Positions 1-8,908 of a DNA stretch of 64,000 bases are shown one piece after another. Made by a program: the position numbers and the translations under genes. The DNA lies in contig CANPIC010000002.1 in assembly GCA_947574055.1 (NCBI GenBank), forward strand, positions 1 to 64,000, given 5' to 3'. Below the pieces are notes generated by a model. It made no database searches, was not told the origin of the DNA, and was given only the letters and a program-made list of their open reading frames with translations. The stretch comes from an uncultured bacterium. GTDB lineage: Bacteria > Bacillota > Clostridia > Lachnospirales > Lachnospiraceae. Positions within the stretch are counted from its first letter, which is position 1; each line of letters begins with the position of its first letter.

Positions 1-2
1 TC

Positions 3-149
3 TACTGGGACGGGGCGTGCAGTGCGGATAAGATACGGGAGTTTGCGCCCAAGGGGGTGAGAGGCTTTGTACTGGGCACGACCCTGCTCTTTGGGCAGAA
101 CGGGTCTTATGAGGAGACCTTGCATAATATACGGGAACTGAAATTCTGA
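3..149 (+). CDS. 3' end of a truncated CDS, product unknown
   Basis: Open frame from the window edge, ...YWDGACSADKIREFAPKGVRGFVLGTTLLFGQNGSYEETLHNIRELKF*, stop at 147-149. Confidence 0.6.
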   Translation, partial: YWDGACSADKIREFAPKGVRGFVLGTTLLFGQNGSYEETLHNIRELKF

Positions 150-427
150 TTGTATGCTTGTGCAAACTCGTCTTTCTGATCAATTCTGCGGTTTCTCATA
201 TACCAAAGAGTGAGCCGCCGGGATCGTATGTCTCTGCCAGAAGGTATTAAGGTATTTGCCTACATATTTGTTCAACTTGTATTCTGCTGCATGTAAGAGA
301 GATTCCTCGTTTATTCATTTCTGTCTTTGTCGTGCCCCATGGTAATGCATATTCCCATCCGCCATAAAATAGTGTATAATAGCAACAGAATCCATTTCTC
401 AAAACAAATCTCAAAAGGAGAACAGAG

Positions 428-1141
428 ATGATTACAGCACTGGTTTTGTCTGGCGGTACAGGTGCGCGTATGGGGGGAGATATCCCGAAACAATACAGGG
501 AGGTAAACGGACGGACGGTCCTGTCTTACTGCATCGAGCGGCTGTATACGCACCCGGGGATTGATGCGATACGGATTGTGGCTGCCAGGGACTGGCGGGA
601 TCAGATCGTGGAATGGCTGCACCGGGAAGGCTGGGATGAGAAGTTTGCGGGATTTTCTGAGCCCGGGGAGAACAGACAGCTTTCGATTTTTAACGGCCTT
701 ACGGATATCAGGGTCCATGGGCATGAGGATGACTATGTGTTTATTCATGACGCCGCCCGTCCGCTTTTGACAGAGCAGTTGATTTCGGCCTGTCTGCAAG
801 CTGTTACAGGTCATGACGGGGTGTTACCGGTACTGCGGATGAAAGATACTGTTTATGAGAGCCGGGACGGCAGAACCATTACCTCACTATTGGAGCGAAG
901 CAGCCTGTTTGCCGGACAGGCGCCGGAAGTGTTTCGGCTGGGCAGCTATTATGAAGCAAATAAGAGACTGCTGCCGGATGCAATCTTAAAAATCAATGGT
1001 TCTACGGAACCTGCCGTGATGGCAGGGCTGGATATGGTAATGATTCCCGGGGACGAGAACAACTTCAAGATCACGACCAAGGCCGATCTGGAACGGTTTG
1101 GCAGGATTGTGGAGCAGGGATTGAGACCGGAAATGCCATAA
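428..1141 (+). CDS. IspD/TarI-family cytidylyltransferase (MEP or ribitol-5-phosphate cytidylyltransferase)
   Basis: N-terminal LSGGTGARMGGDIPKQY nucleotidyltransferase motif; FIHDAARPL motif. Confidence 0.85.
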   Translation: MITALVLSGGTGARMGGDIPKQYREVNGRTVLSYCIERLYTHPGIDAIRIVAARDWRDQIVEWLHREGWDEKFAGFSEPGENRQLSIFNGLTDIRVHGHEDDYVFIHDAARPLLTEQLISACLQAVTGHDGVLPVLRMKDTVYESRDGRTITSLLERSSLFAGQAPEVFRLGSYYEANKRLLPDAILKINGSTEPAVMAGLDMVMIPGDENNFKITTKADLERFGRIVEQGLRPEMP

Positions 1142-1209
1142 GGGAAAGCACCAGCGTTATGACACTGTGGGTTTCAGATAATGAAAAACTGGAAGAGAGA
1201 GCATAAAAG

Positions 1210-2256
1210 ATGAAGGCATGGGTATTACATAATATAGGCAGTATCAGGCTGGAAGAGGCGAAGCGGCCCGAACCGGCGGAAGGGGAAGCACTGGTAAAGG
1301 TGGGGGCGGCAGGTATTTGCGGTTCCGATATACCAAGGATATATCAATCGGGTGCATATTTTTACCCGCTGATTCCCGGACATGAATTTTCCGGGACTGT
1401 GGCAGAGACAGGGCCCGGTGTGGACAGTTCGTGGGGGCAGGCACGGGTCGGCATTTTTCCGCTGATTCCCTGCCGCGATTGTCTGCCCTGCCGGAAAAGC
1501 CAGTACGAGATGTGCAGGCGTTACAGCTATCTGGGTTCCCGCCGGGACGGTGGGTTTGCACAGTATGTTTCTGTACCTGCCGATAATTTGCTGCGTTTGC
1601 CGGACAACGTCTCTTTTGAAGAGGCGGCCATGCTGGAGCCTATGGCCGTGGCAGTACATGCCATGCGCAGGCACAGGCCGGAGAAAACAGAGCGCGTAGT
1701 CATCTGCGGGATGGGTACCATCGGTTCTTTGTTGCTGCTGTTTTTACGGGAAGCAGGCGTGGAACATATTTTTGTCATCGGCAATAAAGATCTGCAGAGA
1801 CAGACTGCCCTGCAGACAGGTCTGCCCGCCGACTGCTACTGCGACAGCAGGACAGAAGACACCACAGCCTGGGTACTGGATCATACGGACGGTGCAGGCG
1901 CGGATCATTATTTTGAATGTGTGGGAAAAAACGAAACCATTGCGCAGGCCGTCACCCTGACAGCGCCGGGAGGCCGGATCACACTGGTAGGCAATCCTGC
2001 TTCGGATATCGGCCTGCCAAAGGATATTTACTGGAAGATCCTGCGCAACCAGCTTATCGTTTCCGGAACCTGGAATTCCTCCTTTACCCATGATCCGTCC
2101 GATGACTGGCATTATGTCCTGCAGCGACTGGCACAGAAAAAGATTACGCCGGCGCCACTGATTTCGCACAGATTTTCGCTGGATGAGGCGGAAACAGGAT
2201 TTTTGCTGATGCGTGATAAGAAAGAAGAATATGAGAAAATTATGATCGGACTTTGA
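1210..2256 (+). CDS. Zinc-dependent MDR alcohol/polyol dehydrogenase
   Basis: GICGSDIPRIY, PGHEFSGTV and the CRDCLPCRKSQYEMC structural zinc cysteines. Confidence 0.9.
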   Translation: MKAWVLHNIGSIRLEEAKRPEPAEGEALVKVGAAGICGSDIPRIYQSGAYFYPLIPGHEFSGTVAETGPGVDSSWGQARVGIFPLIPCRDCLPCRKSQYEMCRRYSYLGSRRDGGFAQYVSVPADNLLRLPDNVSFEEAAMLEPMAVAVHAMRRHRPEKTERVVICGMGTIGSLLLLFLREAGVEHIFVIGNKDLQRQTALQTGLPADCYCDSRTEDTTAWVLDHTDGAGADHYFECVGKNETIAQAVTLTAPGGRITLVGNPASDIGLPKDIYWKILRNQLIVSGTWNSSFTHDPSDDWHYVLQRLAQKKITPAPLISHRFSLDEAETGFLLMRDKKEEYEKIMIGL

Positions 2257-2332
2257 GCGGTTATGATGCCTAATTCCATATACCCCTGCATACATATATA
2301 GGTAAGAAAAGTAAGGCGGGATAAGACGGAAT

Positions 2333-3133
2333 ATGGTAAAAGAATATAAGGTACTGGCCAGGATCGGACTGTTGTTTGTGATGATGTATATGATCGGGGC
2401 CGGTCTGGCAGGAGGTGTCAATGTCTGGAAAGAGACTTCTGCGATTGCCCATGAGACCAGAGACTGGGGCCTGGGGTTTGGTGAGAGCGGACAGAAGCCG
2501 ACCGGCAATACCAGTGCGGAGGAACTGGCGGAATATGATGCCTATTATGTGGGCGCCGCACAGGAAAAAGTGATCTATCTTACGTTTGATGCGGGATTTG
2601 AGAACGGAAATACACCGGCAATACTGGATGCCCTGAAAAAGCATCAGGTATCTGCCACTTTTTTTGTCGTGGGCAATTATCTGGAGACCAGTCCGGAACT
2701 GGTGAAGCGTATGGCGGCAGAAGGCCATACGGTGGGCAACCATTCTTATCATCACCCGGATATGACGGCCAAAAGTGATGCGGAATTTGAAGAGGAAATT
2801 CATCTGCTGGAAGAAAAATATAAAGAGATCACCGGCTGTGAACTGACAAAGTTTTACCGGCCGCCGCAGGGCAAATACAGCGCGGCTACGCTCAAACATG
2901 CCAAAGCCATGGGATACCGCACTTTCTTCTGGAGTCTGGCCTATGTGGACTGGCTGGAAAATGATCAGCCCACCAAAGAAGAAGCCTTTGATAAGCTCCT
3001 TGGCAGAATCCATCCGGGAGCTATCGTGCTCTTACATAGCACATCTGCCACAAACGGCCAGATATTGGATGAACTTCTGACCGAATGGGAGAAGATGGGA
3101 TATCGGGTGCGGCCACTGACGGAGATCTCATAA
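2333..3133 (+). CDS. Polysaccharide deacetylase, PdaA-like
   Basis: YLTFDAGFENGNTPAILDALK, HTVGNHSYHHPDMT and FYRPPQGKYS NodB-fold motifs. Confidence 0.88.
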   Translation: MVKEYKVLARIGLLFVMMYMIGAGLAGGVNVWKETSAIAHETRDWGLGFGESGQKPTGNTSAEELAEYDAYYVGAAQEKVIYLTFDAGFENGNTPAILDALKKHQVSATFFVVGNYLETSPELVKRMAAEGHTVGNHSYHHPDMTAKSDAEFEEEIHLLEEKYKEITGCELTKFYRPPQGKYSAATLKHAKAMGYRTFFWSLAYVDWLENDQPTKEEAFDKLLGRIHPGAIVLLHSTSATNGQILDELLTEWEKMGYRVRPLTEIS

Positions 3134-3152
3134 AAGGGTGACGCTGCCTTTT

Positions 3153-4598
3153 TTATTTCTTTCGTTCCCGTTTCCATACATGACTTGGCTGGGCCATATA
3201 GGTGGGTTTACGGCGCAGTAAGGTGGAGAGGGCTTCCCGGTTAAACGGATAAAGCGGCCAGAAAAAACTCTTTCCCGCGAAGGAAGGGGTGGTCAGCACG
3301 GAAAGCAGAACAAGAAGACAGCCGGCAAGAAATCCCCATAGTCCGAGCAATCCGGTCATAAGCAGCAGGAAGATACGATAGCAGCGCAGCCCCTCAGAAA
3401 AAGCGGTGCTGGACAGGGCAAGACTGGCCAGCATGGTCGCAGCCGCATAGAACATCACTTCCAGAGATACCCAGTGGAGGTCGATGGCTGCGTCACTGAG
3501 GATCAGGCCGCCTACGATGGAAAGGGCGCCCGAGTAGGAAGAGGGGCTGTGTGAGGCGGAGTACTGGAAGAGATCCAGGGCCAGTTCCGCGAAAAGGATG
3601 TAGATAAGCAGTCTGCCGCATCCCGGATGCTCAATGGGAAAGAGCGAGAGATTATCGGCCATGGCCGGGAAATAGGAACCCAGCAGCAGAAAGGCCGGGA
3701 GCAGCAGCAGACTGATAAAAACACAGAAAAAGCGCAGCAGGCGGCTATAACTGCCTACCAGGGGACTCTTATAGTAATCCTCCGGACTCTGGGTAAACTG
3801 GAAAATCGTGCTGGGAAGGATCAGGGCCAGCGGCGAATTGTCCACGAGCAGCAAGATATTGCCCTCCAGCAGGTAACTACAGGCCACATCCGGGCGCTGG
3901 GTCTGCTGGATGCTGGGCAGGGGATGATACCATCTTTTGGGGACAAGCAGTTCTTCCAGACTTTTGGCGCCCATGGTCAGAGAGGTTACATGCAGGCTGT
4001 CCAGTGTTTTATGGATCTGTTCCAGCAGCGCCTGGTCAACATAGCCGTCGATATAGGCGATCGCTATATCGGTACGACTGTCTGTTCCCACATGGCTGAC
4101 GGCGAATGTCAGGTGGGGATCACGGATTCTGCGGCGGATCAGGTTGGTATTGAACAGCATCGTCTCCACAAAGCCGTCGCGCGCGCCCATTGTGACACGT
4201 TCTGTTTCCGGCTCAGAGATACTTCTGGCAGGATAGGTGCGAGTATCGAGCAGGATAGCCTGGGCAAAACCGTCTACAAAGAGAACGGAAGGGCCGCTTA
4301 AAACATTGGAAATGATGCTGTCCCACTCATCTGTCAGTTCTGCCTGGGCATAACCGATTTTGGCTGCCATATAATGAGAAATGTCCTCAATGGAACGATT
4401 TTCCGTATAGACGGGATTTTGCAGATCGGAAAAGATTTCCTGCAATACCTCAGTCCGGCACATGCCGTTGATGCCCAGAAACCATGCCCGGGTCTTCCCC
4501 AGGTACAGATCTCTGAAAATCAGATCAAAACTTTTCCCCACAGGAAATATTTTATATGCCTGCTCCTTATTTTGGTCAAGAGAAGCGGATATTTTCAT
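3153..4598 (-). CDS. GerA/SpoVAF-family spore germination protein
   Basis: GerA-family soluble domain (LFVDGFAQAILLDTRTYPARSISEPETE) plus C-terminal TM segments. Confidence 0.85.
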   Translation of the reverse strand: MKISASLDQNKEQAYKIFPVGKSFDLIFRDLYLGKTRAWFLGINGMCRTEVLQEIFSDLQNPVYTENRSIEDISHYMAAKIGYAQAELTDEWDSIISNVLSGPSVLFVDGFAQAILLDTRTYPARSISEPETERVTMGARDGFVETMLFNTNLIRRRIRDPHLTFAVSHVGTDSRTDIAIAYIDGYVDQALLEQIHKTLDSLHVTSLTMGAKSLEELLVPKRWYHPLPSIQQTQRPDVACSYLLEGNILLLVDNSPLALILPSTIFQFTQSPEDYYKSPLVGSYSRLLRFFCVFISLLLLPAFLLLGSYFPAMADNLSLFPIEHPGCGRLLIYILFAELALDLFQYSASHSPSSYSGALSIVGGLILSDAAIDLHWVSLEVMFYAAATMLASLALSSTAFSEGLRCYRIFLLLMTGLLGLWGFLAGCLLVLLSVLTTPSFAGKSFFWPLYPFNREALSTLLRRKPTYMAQPSHVWKRERKK

Positions 4599-4794
4599 AG
4601 ACAGATCCTTTCTTTGGCTGTGGTCTTATGTCCGGCCGGTGACTGTATGGAAAGGAAAAGCCTACCCGCCGAAAATGATACATAGTGTCTGCCCAAAGTG
4701 CAGGTTTTATACAGAAAAGAGCAAGTATATGCAGGTTGCACAAAAAACAAAACTGTTTTCAGGGGGAAGCATAAAGAAATGCATAAAAAATATA

Positions 4795-4823
4795 TTGACA
4801 GAAATGGTTTGGGTTGGTATAAT
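4795..4823 (+). promoter_or_regulatory. Consensus sigma-A promoter upstream of licT
   Basis: TTGACA (4795-4800), 17 bp spacer, TATAAT (4818-4823). Confidence 0.85.
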
Positions 4824-4846
4824 GGTACCAGTTGAACAGAATGTAT

Positions 4847-4873
4847 GGATTGTTACTGGAAACAGGCAAAACC
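4847..4873 (+). promoter_or_regulatory. Ribonucleic antiterminator (RAT) for a LicT/BglG-type protein
   Basis: GGATTGTTACTGGAAACAGGCAAAACC closely resembles LicT RAT sites; 24 nt downstream of a consensus -10. Confidence 0.88.
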
Positions 4874-4930
4874 GGATTTTATAAATGGATCAGTAGATGG
4901 TCGTTTTGTAAAATTTGGTTTTTCTTTTTC
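4868..4930 (+). terminator. Conditional terminator overlapping the RAT 3' arm
   Basis: AAAACCGGATTTTA (4868-4881) pairs with TAAAATTTGGTTTT (4909-4922), two G-U pairs, followed by T-rich TTTCTTTTTC; 5' arm shared with RAT. Confidence 0.75.
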
Positions 4931-5108
4931 TATTGTTGTACATTTAAAAATTTGTCTGATGAATTTATAGGGATCTGTATATACAGTGTGTTGGACAGGT
5001 AAGTGCGTCTGAGGGGAAGCAAAAAAATTCTTTTTCATAACGGAAATGCACGGATGCGAAAAGCACACTTTGTTTCTGGCGGCATGAGAGATTTGAAAGG
5101 GATAGAAA

Positions 5109-5945
5109 TTGTTAATCGAGCGAATTATAAACAATAATGTCATCAGTGCGTTGGATGAAGACGGCAAAGAGATTGTCGCCATGGGAAACGGCATCGGCTT
5201 TGGCAAAAAGAAAGGGCAGGAATGTGATGAAAGCCGAATCGACAAGATCTTTCGCATAGAGGATGAGGCAGCGCTGGGACGGTTCAGAGATCTGCTTGCC
5301 AAACTTCCGCTGGAATATATACAGGTATCCAATGACATTATTTCGTACGCGAAGAAAGAACTGAGCGTTTCGCTGAACCAGAATGTGTATATTACATTGA
5401 CCGATCATATCAGTTTTGCACTGGAGCGGTTTCAGAATAATATGAATTTTGCCAACGCCCTGCATAGCGAGATCAGAAGATTCTACCCGGCGGAGTATTC
5501 CGTAGGGATTCATGCTCTGCAGCTGATCGCAGAAAAGACCGGTGTCCTGCTTCCGGAAGATGAGGCTTCCACCATTGCCCTTCATCTGGTTAACGCGGAA
5601 TTGAATCTGCGCGTCAGAGATATATGGGCACTGACGGAGATTATGGGCAGGATTATGGAGCAGATAACGACATTTATGCCGATATTGAAGGCAGAGAGCC
5701 TGGAAATGGACTGGCTTTTGTCGGATCTGAAATTTATTTTGTGCAGAGTATTGACGTTAAAACCTCTGAAAGAAAATGGTGATCCTGCATTACTGGCCTT
5801 TATGCAGGACTGTTGCCCGGAACTGATCAGACTGGTGACAGACATTGCGGTACTTTTGCAGAAAGAGTATAACTGCCATATGACAAAAGAAGAGCAGCTA
5901 TACCTGGTGGTAAGCCTGAAACGAATCAAAGATTTGTATCAATAA
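5109..5945 (+). CDS. licT: LicT/BglG-family transcriptional antiterminator (CAT + PRD domains), TTG start
   Basis: N-terminal INNNVISALDEDGKEIVAMGNGIGFGKKKG CAT domain; PRD sequences including ISFALERFQNNMNFANALHSEIRRFYPAEY. Confidence 0.93.
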   Translation: MLIERIINNNVISALDEDGKEIVAMGNGIGFGKKKGQECDESRIDKIFRIEDEAALGRFRDLLAKLPLEYIQVSNDIISYAKKELSVSLNQNVYITLTDHISFALERFQNNMNFANALHSEIRRFYPAEYSVGIHALQLIAEKTGVLLPEDEASTIALHLVNAELNLRVRDIWALTEIMGRIMEQITTFMPILKAESLEMDWLLSDLKFILCRVLTLKPLKENGDPALLAFMQDCCPELIRLVTDIAVLLQKEYNCHMTKEEQLYLVVSLKRIKDLYQ

Positions 5946-5952
5946 AATCAAA

Positions 5953-6157
5953 TAACAGCATCAGCCCGTAAGGCGCATGGATAAAAATACGGACGCAAAG
6001 CGGACGGAATTTTATCCGGTGAAGGGGCGCATGGAGGGCGGATGCGGAACAAAACAGACTAACAGCATCAGCCCGTAAGGCGCATGGATAAAAATACGGA
6101 CGCAAAGCGGACGGAATTTTATCCGGTGAAGGGGCGCATGGAGGGCGGATGCGGAAC
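5953..6157 (+). repeat. Tandem structured leader repeat upstream of crr (two identical 98 bp copies, period 107)
   Basis: Identical 98 bp at 5953-6050 and 6060-6157; each folds as GCATCAGCCC/GGGCGGATGC outer stem, GCGC/GCGC and GGATAAAA/TTTTATCC inner stems. Confidence 0.9.
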
Positions 6158-6179
6158 TATAAATAGAGAGGAGAGAGAA

Positions 6180-6665
6180 ATGGGATTTTTAAGCGGGGTT
6201 TTCAAGAAAAAAGAAGTGGAGATTGCATCTCCTGCTTCCGGCAGATGCGTCAGCATCAAAGAAGTGCCTGATCCTACCTTCAGTGAAGAGATTCTGGGAA
6301 AAGGCGTGGCAGTCAGGCCGGCGGAAGGAAAGTTTTACGCACCGGCAGACGGCAAGATCAACACACTGTTTCCCACGAAGCATGCAATCGGCATCACCAC
6401 ACCGGAAGGCGTGGAGATACTGCTGCACGTAGGGCTGGATACGGTGAATCTGAAGGGCGAACATTTCACGGCGCATGTGGAGGAAGGCGCATCTGTGAAG
6501 AAAGGGGATCTTTTGCTGGAAGCTGATCTGCAGGCAATACAGGATGCGGGTTATCAGACAATCACACCGGTTCTGGTCTGCAACACCGGAGATTTTGCCG
6601 ATGTGATTCCTGCGGCAGAAGGAGATGTGGCTCCGGGTGACAATATACTTCGAATTAAATTATAG
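6180..6665 (+). CDS. crr: PTS glucose-type IIA component
   Basis: EIASPASGRCVSIKEVPDPTFSEEILGKGVAV, ILLHVGLDTVNLKGEHF active-site region; RBS GAGAGGAGAGAG before ATG 6180. Confidence 0.94.
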   Translation: MGFLSGVFKKKEVEIASPASGRCVSIKEVPDPTFSEEILGKGVAVRPAEGKFYAPADGKINTLFPTKHAIGITTPEGVEILLHVGLDTVNLKGEHFTAHVEEGASVKKGDLLLEADLQAIQDAGYQTITPVLVCNTGDFADVIPAAEGDVAPGDNILRIKL

Positions 6666-6679
6666 GAAGGTCGGATGAT

Positions 6680-8299
6680 ATGGAAATTTTTCATGGAAAA
6701 AGCGTATTACAGGGAATTGCCATCGGCAGTCTGTATGTGATGGAAAAAAAGGAGAGTACCTGGACCAAGCATATGATTGACAATACCGATGAAGAGGTGG
6801 CAAGATTTCAGAAAGCCAGAGAACAGGCGATAGCCGAACTGGATGAACTGTATGAAGAGGCCCTTGACCAGGTCGGTGAAGAAAATGCCATGATCTTCGA
6901 TGTGCATAAGATGATGCTGGAAGATATGGATTATCTGGAAGCCATCGAGAATCTGATCCGGACAGAGAAAGTCAACGCAGAATATGCCGTGACGGTAACC
7001 GGAGAAGAGTTTTCTGCTATGTTTTCCGCTATGGAAGATGACTATATGAGAGCCAGAGCGGCAGATGTGCTGGATATTTCCGGCAGAGTGGTGAGAGTTT
7101 TGGAGGGAAGGGAAGAGCCGGGGCTCCATTCCAGAGAACCGGTGATTATTCTGGCGGATGATCTGACTCCCAGTGAGACCATTGCCATGGATAAGACAAA
7201 GATCCTGGCTTTTGTCACGAAACATGGCTCTGCCAATTCCCATACGGCGATTCTGGCCCGTTCCCTGAATATCCCGTCCCTTGTCAATACAGATGTGGAG
7301 ATTTCCAAGGAATATCACGGGAAAGAAGCTGTTGTGGATGGTGTGACCGGTACATTGTTCATTGAGCCGGATGCACCGACACTGGAAGCAAAACAGAAAG
7401 AACAGGTTCAGATCCGGGAGAAAAACGAGAAACTGAAACTTCTGATCGGACAGGATAATGTTACCAAAGACGGCAGGCGCATCAATCTGTATGCCAACAT
7501 GGGCAATGTGGAAGATGTGGAAAAGGTATTGGCAAACGATGCAGGCGGCATTGGCCTGTTCAGGAGCGAATTCCTTTACCTGGGCCGTGATACGTTCCCC
7601 ACGGAAGAAGAACAGTTTGAAGCGTATAAAGAAGTCGTTTCCCGGATGGGTGGTAAGAAGGTTATTATCCGTACACTGGATATCGGCGCTGACAAAAAAG
7701 CGGATTACTTCGGGCTGGATCCGGAGGAGAATCCCGCGCTGGGGTACAGGGCTATCCGTATCTGCCTGACACAGAGGGAAGTGTTCCGCACCCAGCTGCG
7801 TGCCATCTATAAGGCATCCGCCTTTGGCACTGTGTCCATTATGTTCCCGATGATTATTTCCGTCGAAGAGATCAGAAAGATCAAAGCCTTTGTGGAAGAG
7901 ATCAAGGCGGAACTGAAAGCGGAAGGGGTAGCCTTTGGAGAAGTGGAACTGGGTATTATGATCGAAACCCCTGCAGCAGCCCTTGTAAGCGGTGAACTGG
8001 CCAAAGAAGTGGAGTTCTTCAGCATCGGTACAAACGATCTGACCCAATATACACTTGCTATCGACAGACAGAACCAGAAGCTGGAAGAGTTTTATGATTC
8101 TCACCATCCGGCAGTGCTGAAACTGATCGAAATGACCATCCAGAACGGTCACAAAGAAGGCATCTGGGTAGGGATCTGCGGCGAACTGGCAGCAGATGAT
8201 ACCCTGACCGAAACCTTCCTGAATATGGGACTGGACGAATTGTCCGTGTCTCCCACCTACATTCTTAAACTTCGCGACAAAATCCGTAACATCGGCTGA
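6680..8299 (+). CDS. ptsI: Phosphoenolpyruvate-protein phosphotransferase (Enzyme I)
   Basis: GSANSHTAILARSLNIPSLV phospho-His region, GIGLFRSEFLYLGRDTFPTEEEQF. Confidence 0.97.
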   Translation: MEIFHGKSVLQGIAIGSLYVMEKKESTWTKHMIDNTDEEVARFQKAREQAIAELDELYEEALDQVGEENAMIFDVHKMMLEDMDYLEAIENLIRTEKVNAEYAVTVTGEEFSAMFSAMEDDYMRARAADVLDISGRVVRVLEGREEPGLHSREPVIILADDLTPSETIAMDKTKILAFVTKHGSANSHTAILARSLNIPSLVNTDVEISKEYHGKEAVVDGVTGTLFIEPDAPTLEAKQKEQVQIREKNEKLKLLIGQDNVTKDGRRINLYANMGNVEDVEKVLANDAGGIGLFRSEFLYLGRDTFPTEEEQFEAYKEVVSRMGGKKVIIRTLDIGADKKADYFGLDPEENPALGYRAIRICLTQREVFRTQLRAIYKASAFGTVSIMFPMIISVEEIRKIKAFVEEIKAELKAEGVAFGEVELGIMIETPAAALVSGELAKEVEFFSIGTNDLTQYTLAIDRQNQKLEEFYDSHHPAVLKLIEMTIQNGHKEGIWVGICGELAADDTLTETFLNMGLDELSVSPTYILKLRDKIRNIG

Positions 8300-8331
8300 A
8301 AGTCGCAAAAAAGTAACCCCATAACCAAAAT

Positions 8332-8512
8332 CCGCAAGAGCGTCAGCCCAGGCAGCTGGGAAACAATCCGGTGGAAGAGGCACTGGGAGGACGAGTGCGG
8401 AACTTAAAACAGCAATCGTCAGGACAGTGCCTGGATTGGTTGACAGATGCAGCAGGCAGCTGGGAAACAATCCGGTGGAAGAGGCACTGGGAGGACGAGT
8501 GCGGAACTTAAA
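8332..8512 (+). repeat. Tandem structured leader repeat upstream of ptsH (60 bp identical core, period 104; upstream copy partial)
   Basis: Identical CAGGCAGCTGGG...GCGGAACTTAAA at 8349-8408 and 8453-8512; downstream copy folds GCAATCGTC/GACGAGTGC, AGTGCC/GGCACT, GGATTG/CAATCC. Confidence 0.88.
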
Positions 8513-8531
8513 TAAAAAGGAGAGATTAAAT

Positions 8532-8795
8532 ATGAAAACATTAGAGTATGTCATCACAGACCCGGTAGGACTGCACGCAAGACCGGCAGGTCTTTTTGTA
8601 AAAAAGGCAGCTTCCTATGAGAGCAGCATCACCGTGAAAAATATGGAAAACGGTAAGAGTGCGGATGCCAAACGTATTATGGCTGTTATGTCCCTGGGCG
8701 TAAAACAGGGCAATAAGATCGAACTGACCATGGAAGGCGGCGATGAAGAGACCGCCGAGACAGAATTGATGGCATTTCTGAAAGAAAACCTGTAA
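8532..8795 (+). CDS. ptsH: Phosphocarrier protein HPr
   Basis: VGLHARPAGLFVKKAASYESSITV and a regulatory-Ser region IMAVMSLGVKQG. Confidence 0.97.
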   Translation: MKTLEYVITDPVGLHARPAGLFVKKAASYESSITVKNMENGKSADAKRIMAVMSLGVKQGNKIELTMEGGDEETAETELMAFLKENL

Positions 8796-8864
8796 GAGGG
8801 TGATCTTTTTTTACAAAATATATATCTGGTAATGTAAAATTGCCATTTATATAGATGCAAGAAA

Positions 8865-8886
8865 CACTCTGTGCCAGGTCAGAGTG
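8865..8886 (+). promoter_or_regulatory. Stem-loop in ptsH-ptsG intergenic leader
   Basis: CACTCTG-TGCCAGGT-CAGAGTG just upstream of the ptsG RBS. Confidence 0.5.
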
Positions 8887-8908
8887 ATAAAAGAAAGGGG
8901 TAGTAATT

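Noticed and set aside
2270-3013. Long antisense ORFs (also 6707-8557, 27151-28335, 61657-63117 and many others)
   Set aside because: They are shadows of well-supported genes on the opposite strand, with biased composition and no recognisable domains
3127-3160. Bidirectional terminator between the convergent pdaA-like and gerA-like genes
   Set aside because: AAAAGG/CCTTTT stem is short and A/T-rich; not strong enough to list as a feature
6091-6115. GGACGCAAAGC in the crr leader, similar to a segment of GEMM-I c-di-GMP riboswitches
   Set aside because: It lies in the apical part of a long hairpin, the second GEMM helix is missing, and the ptsH homolog lacks it
5953-6157. Interpretation of the 98 bp repeats as a mobile element or CRISPR
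   Set aside because: Only two adjacent copies, no terminal inverted repeats, target duplication or spacers; the related fold before ptsH and ADH supports an RNA leader
6084-6179. N-terminal extension of the crr ORF (MDKNTDAKRTEFYPVKGRMEGGCGTINREERE)
   Set aside because: It translates the repeat; a strong RBS and canonical IIA start lie at 6180
8349-8512. Partial resemblance of the ptsH leader (GGGAAACAATCCGGTGGAAGAGGCACTGGGAGG) to the cobalamin riboswitch core
   Set aside because: No B12-box-like segment, the crr homolog does not keep the pattern, and the long-range helices seen here differ; PTS genes are also an unlikely cobalamin regulon
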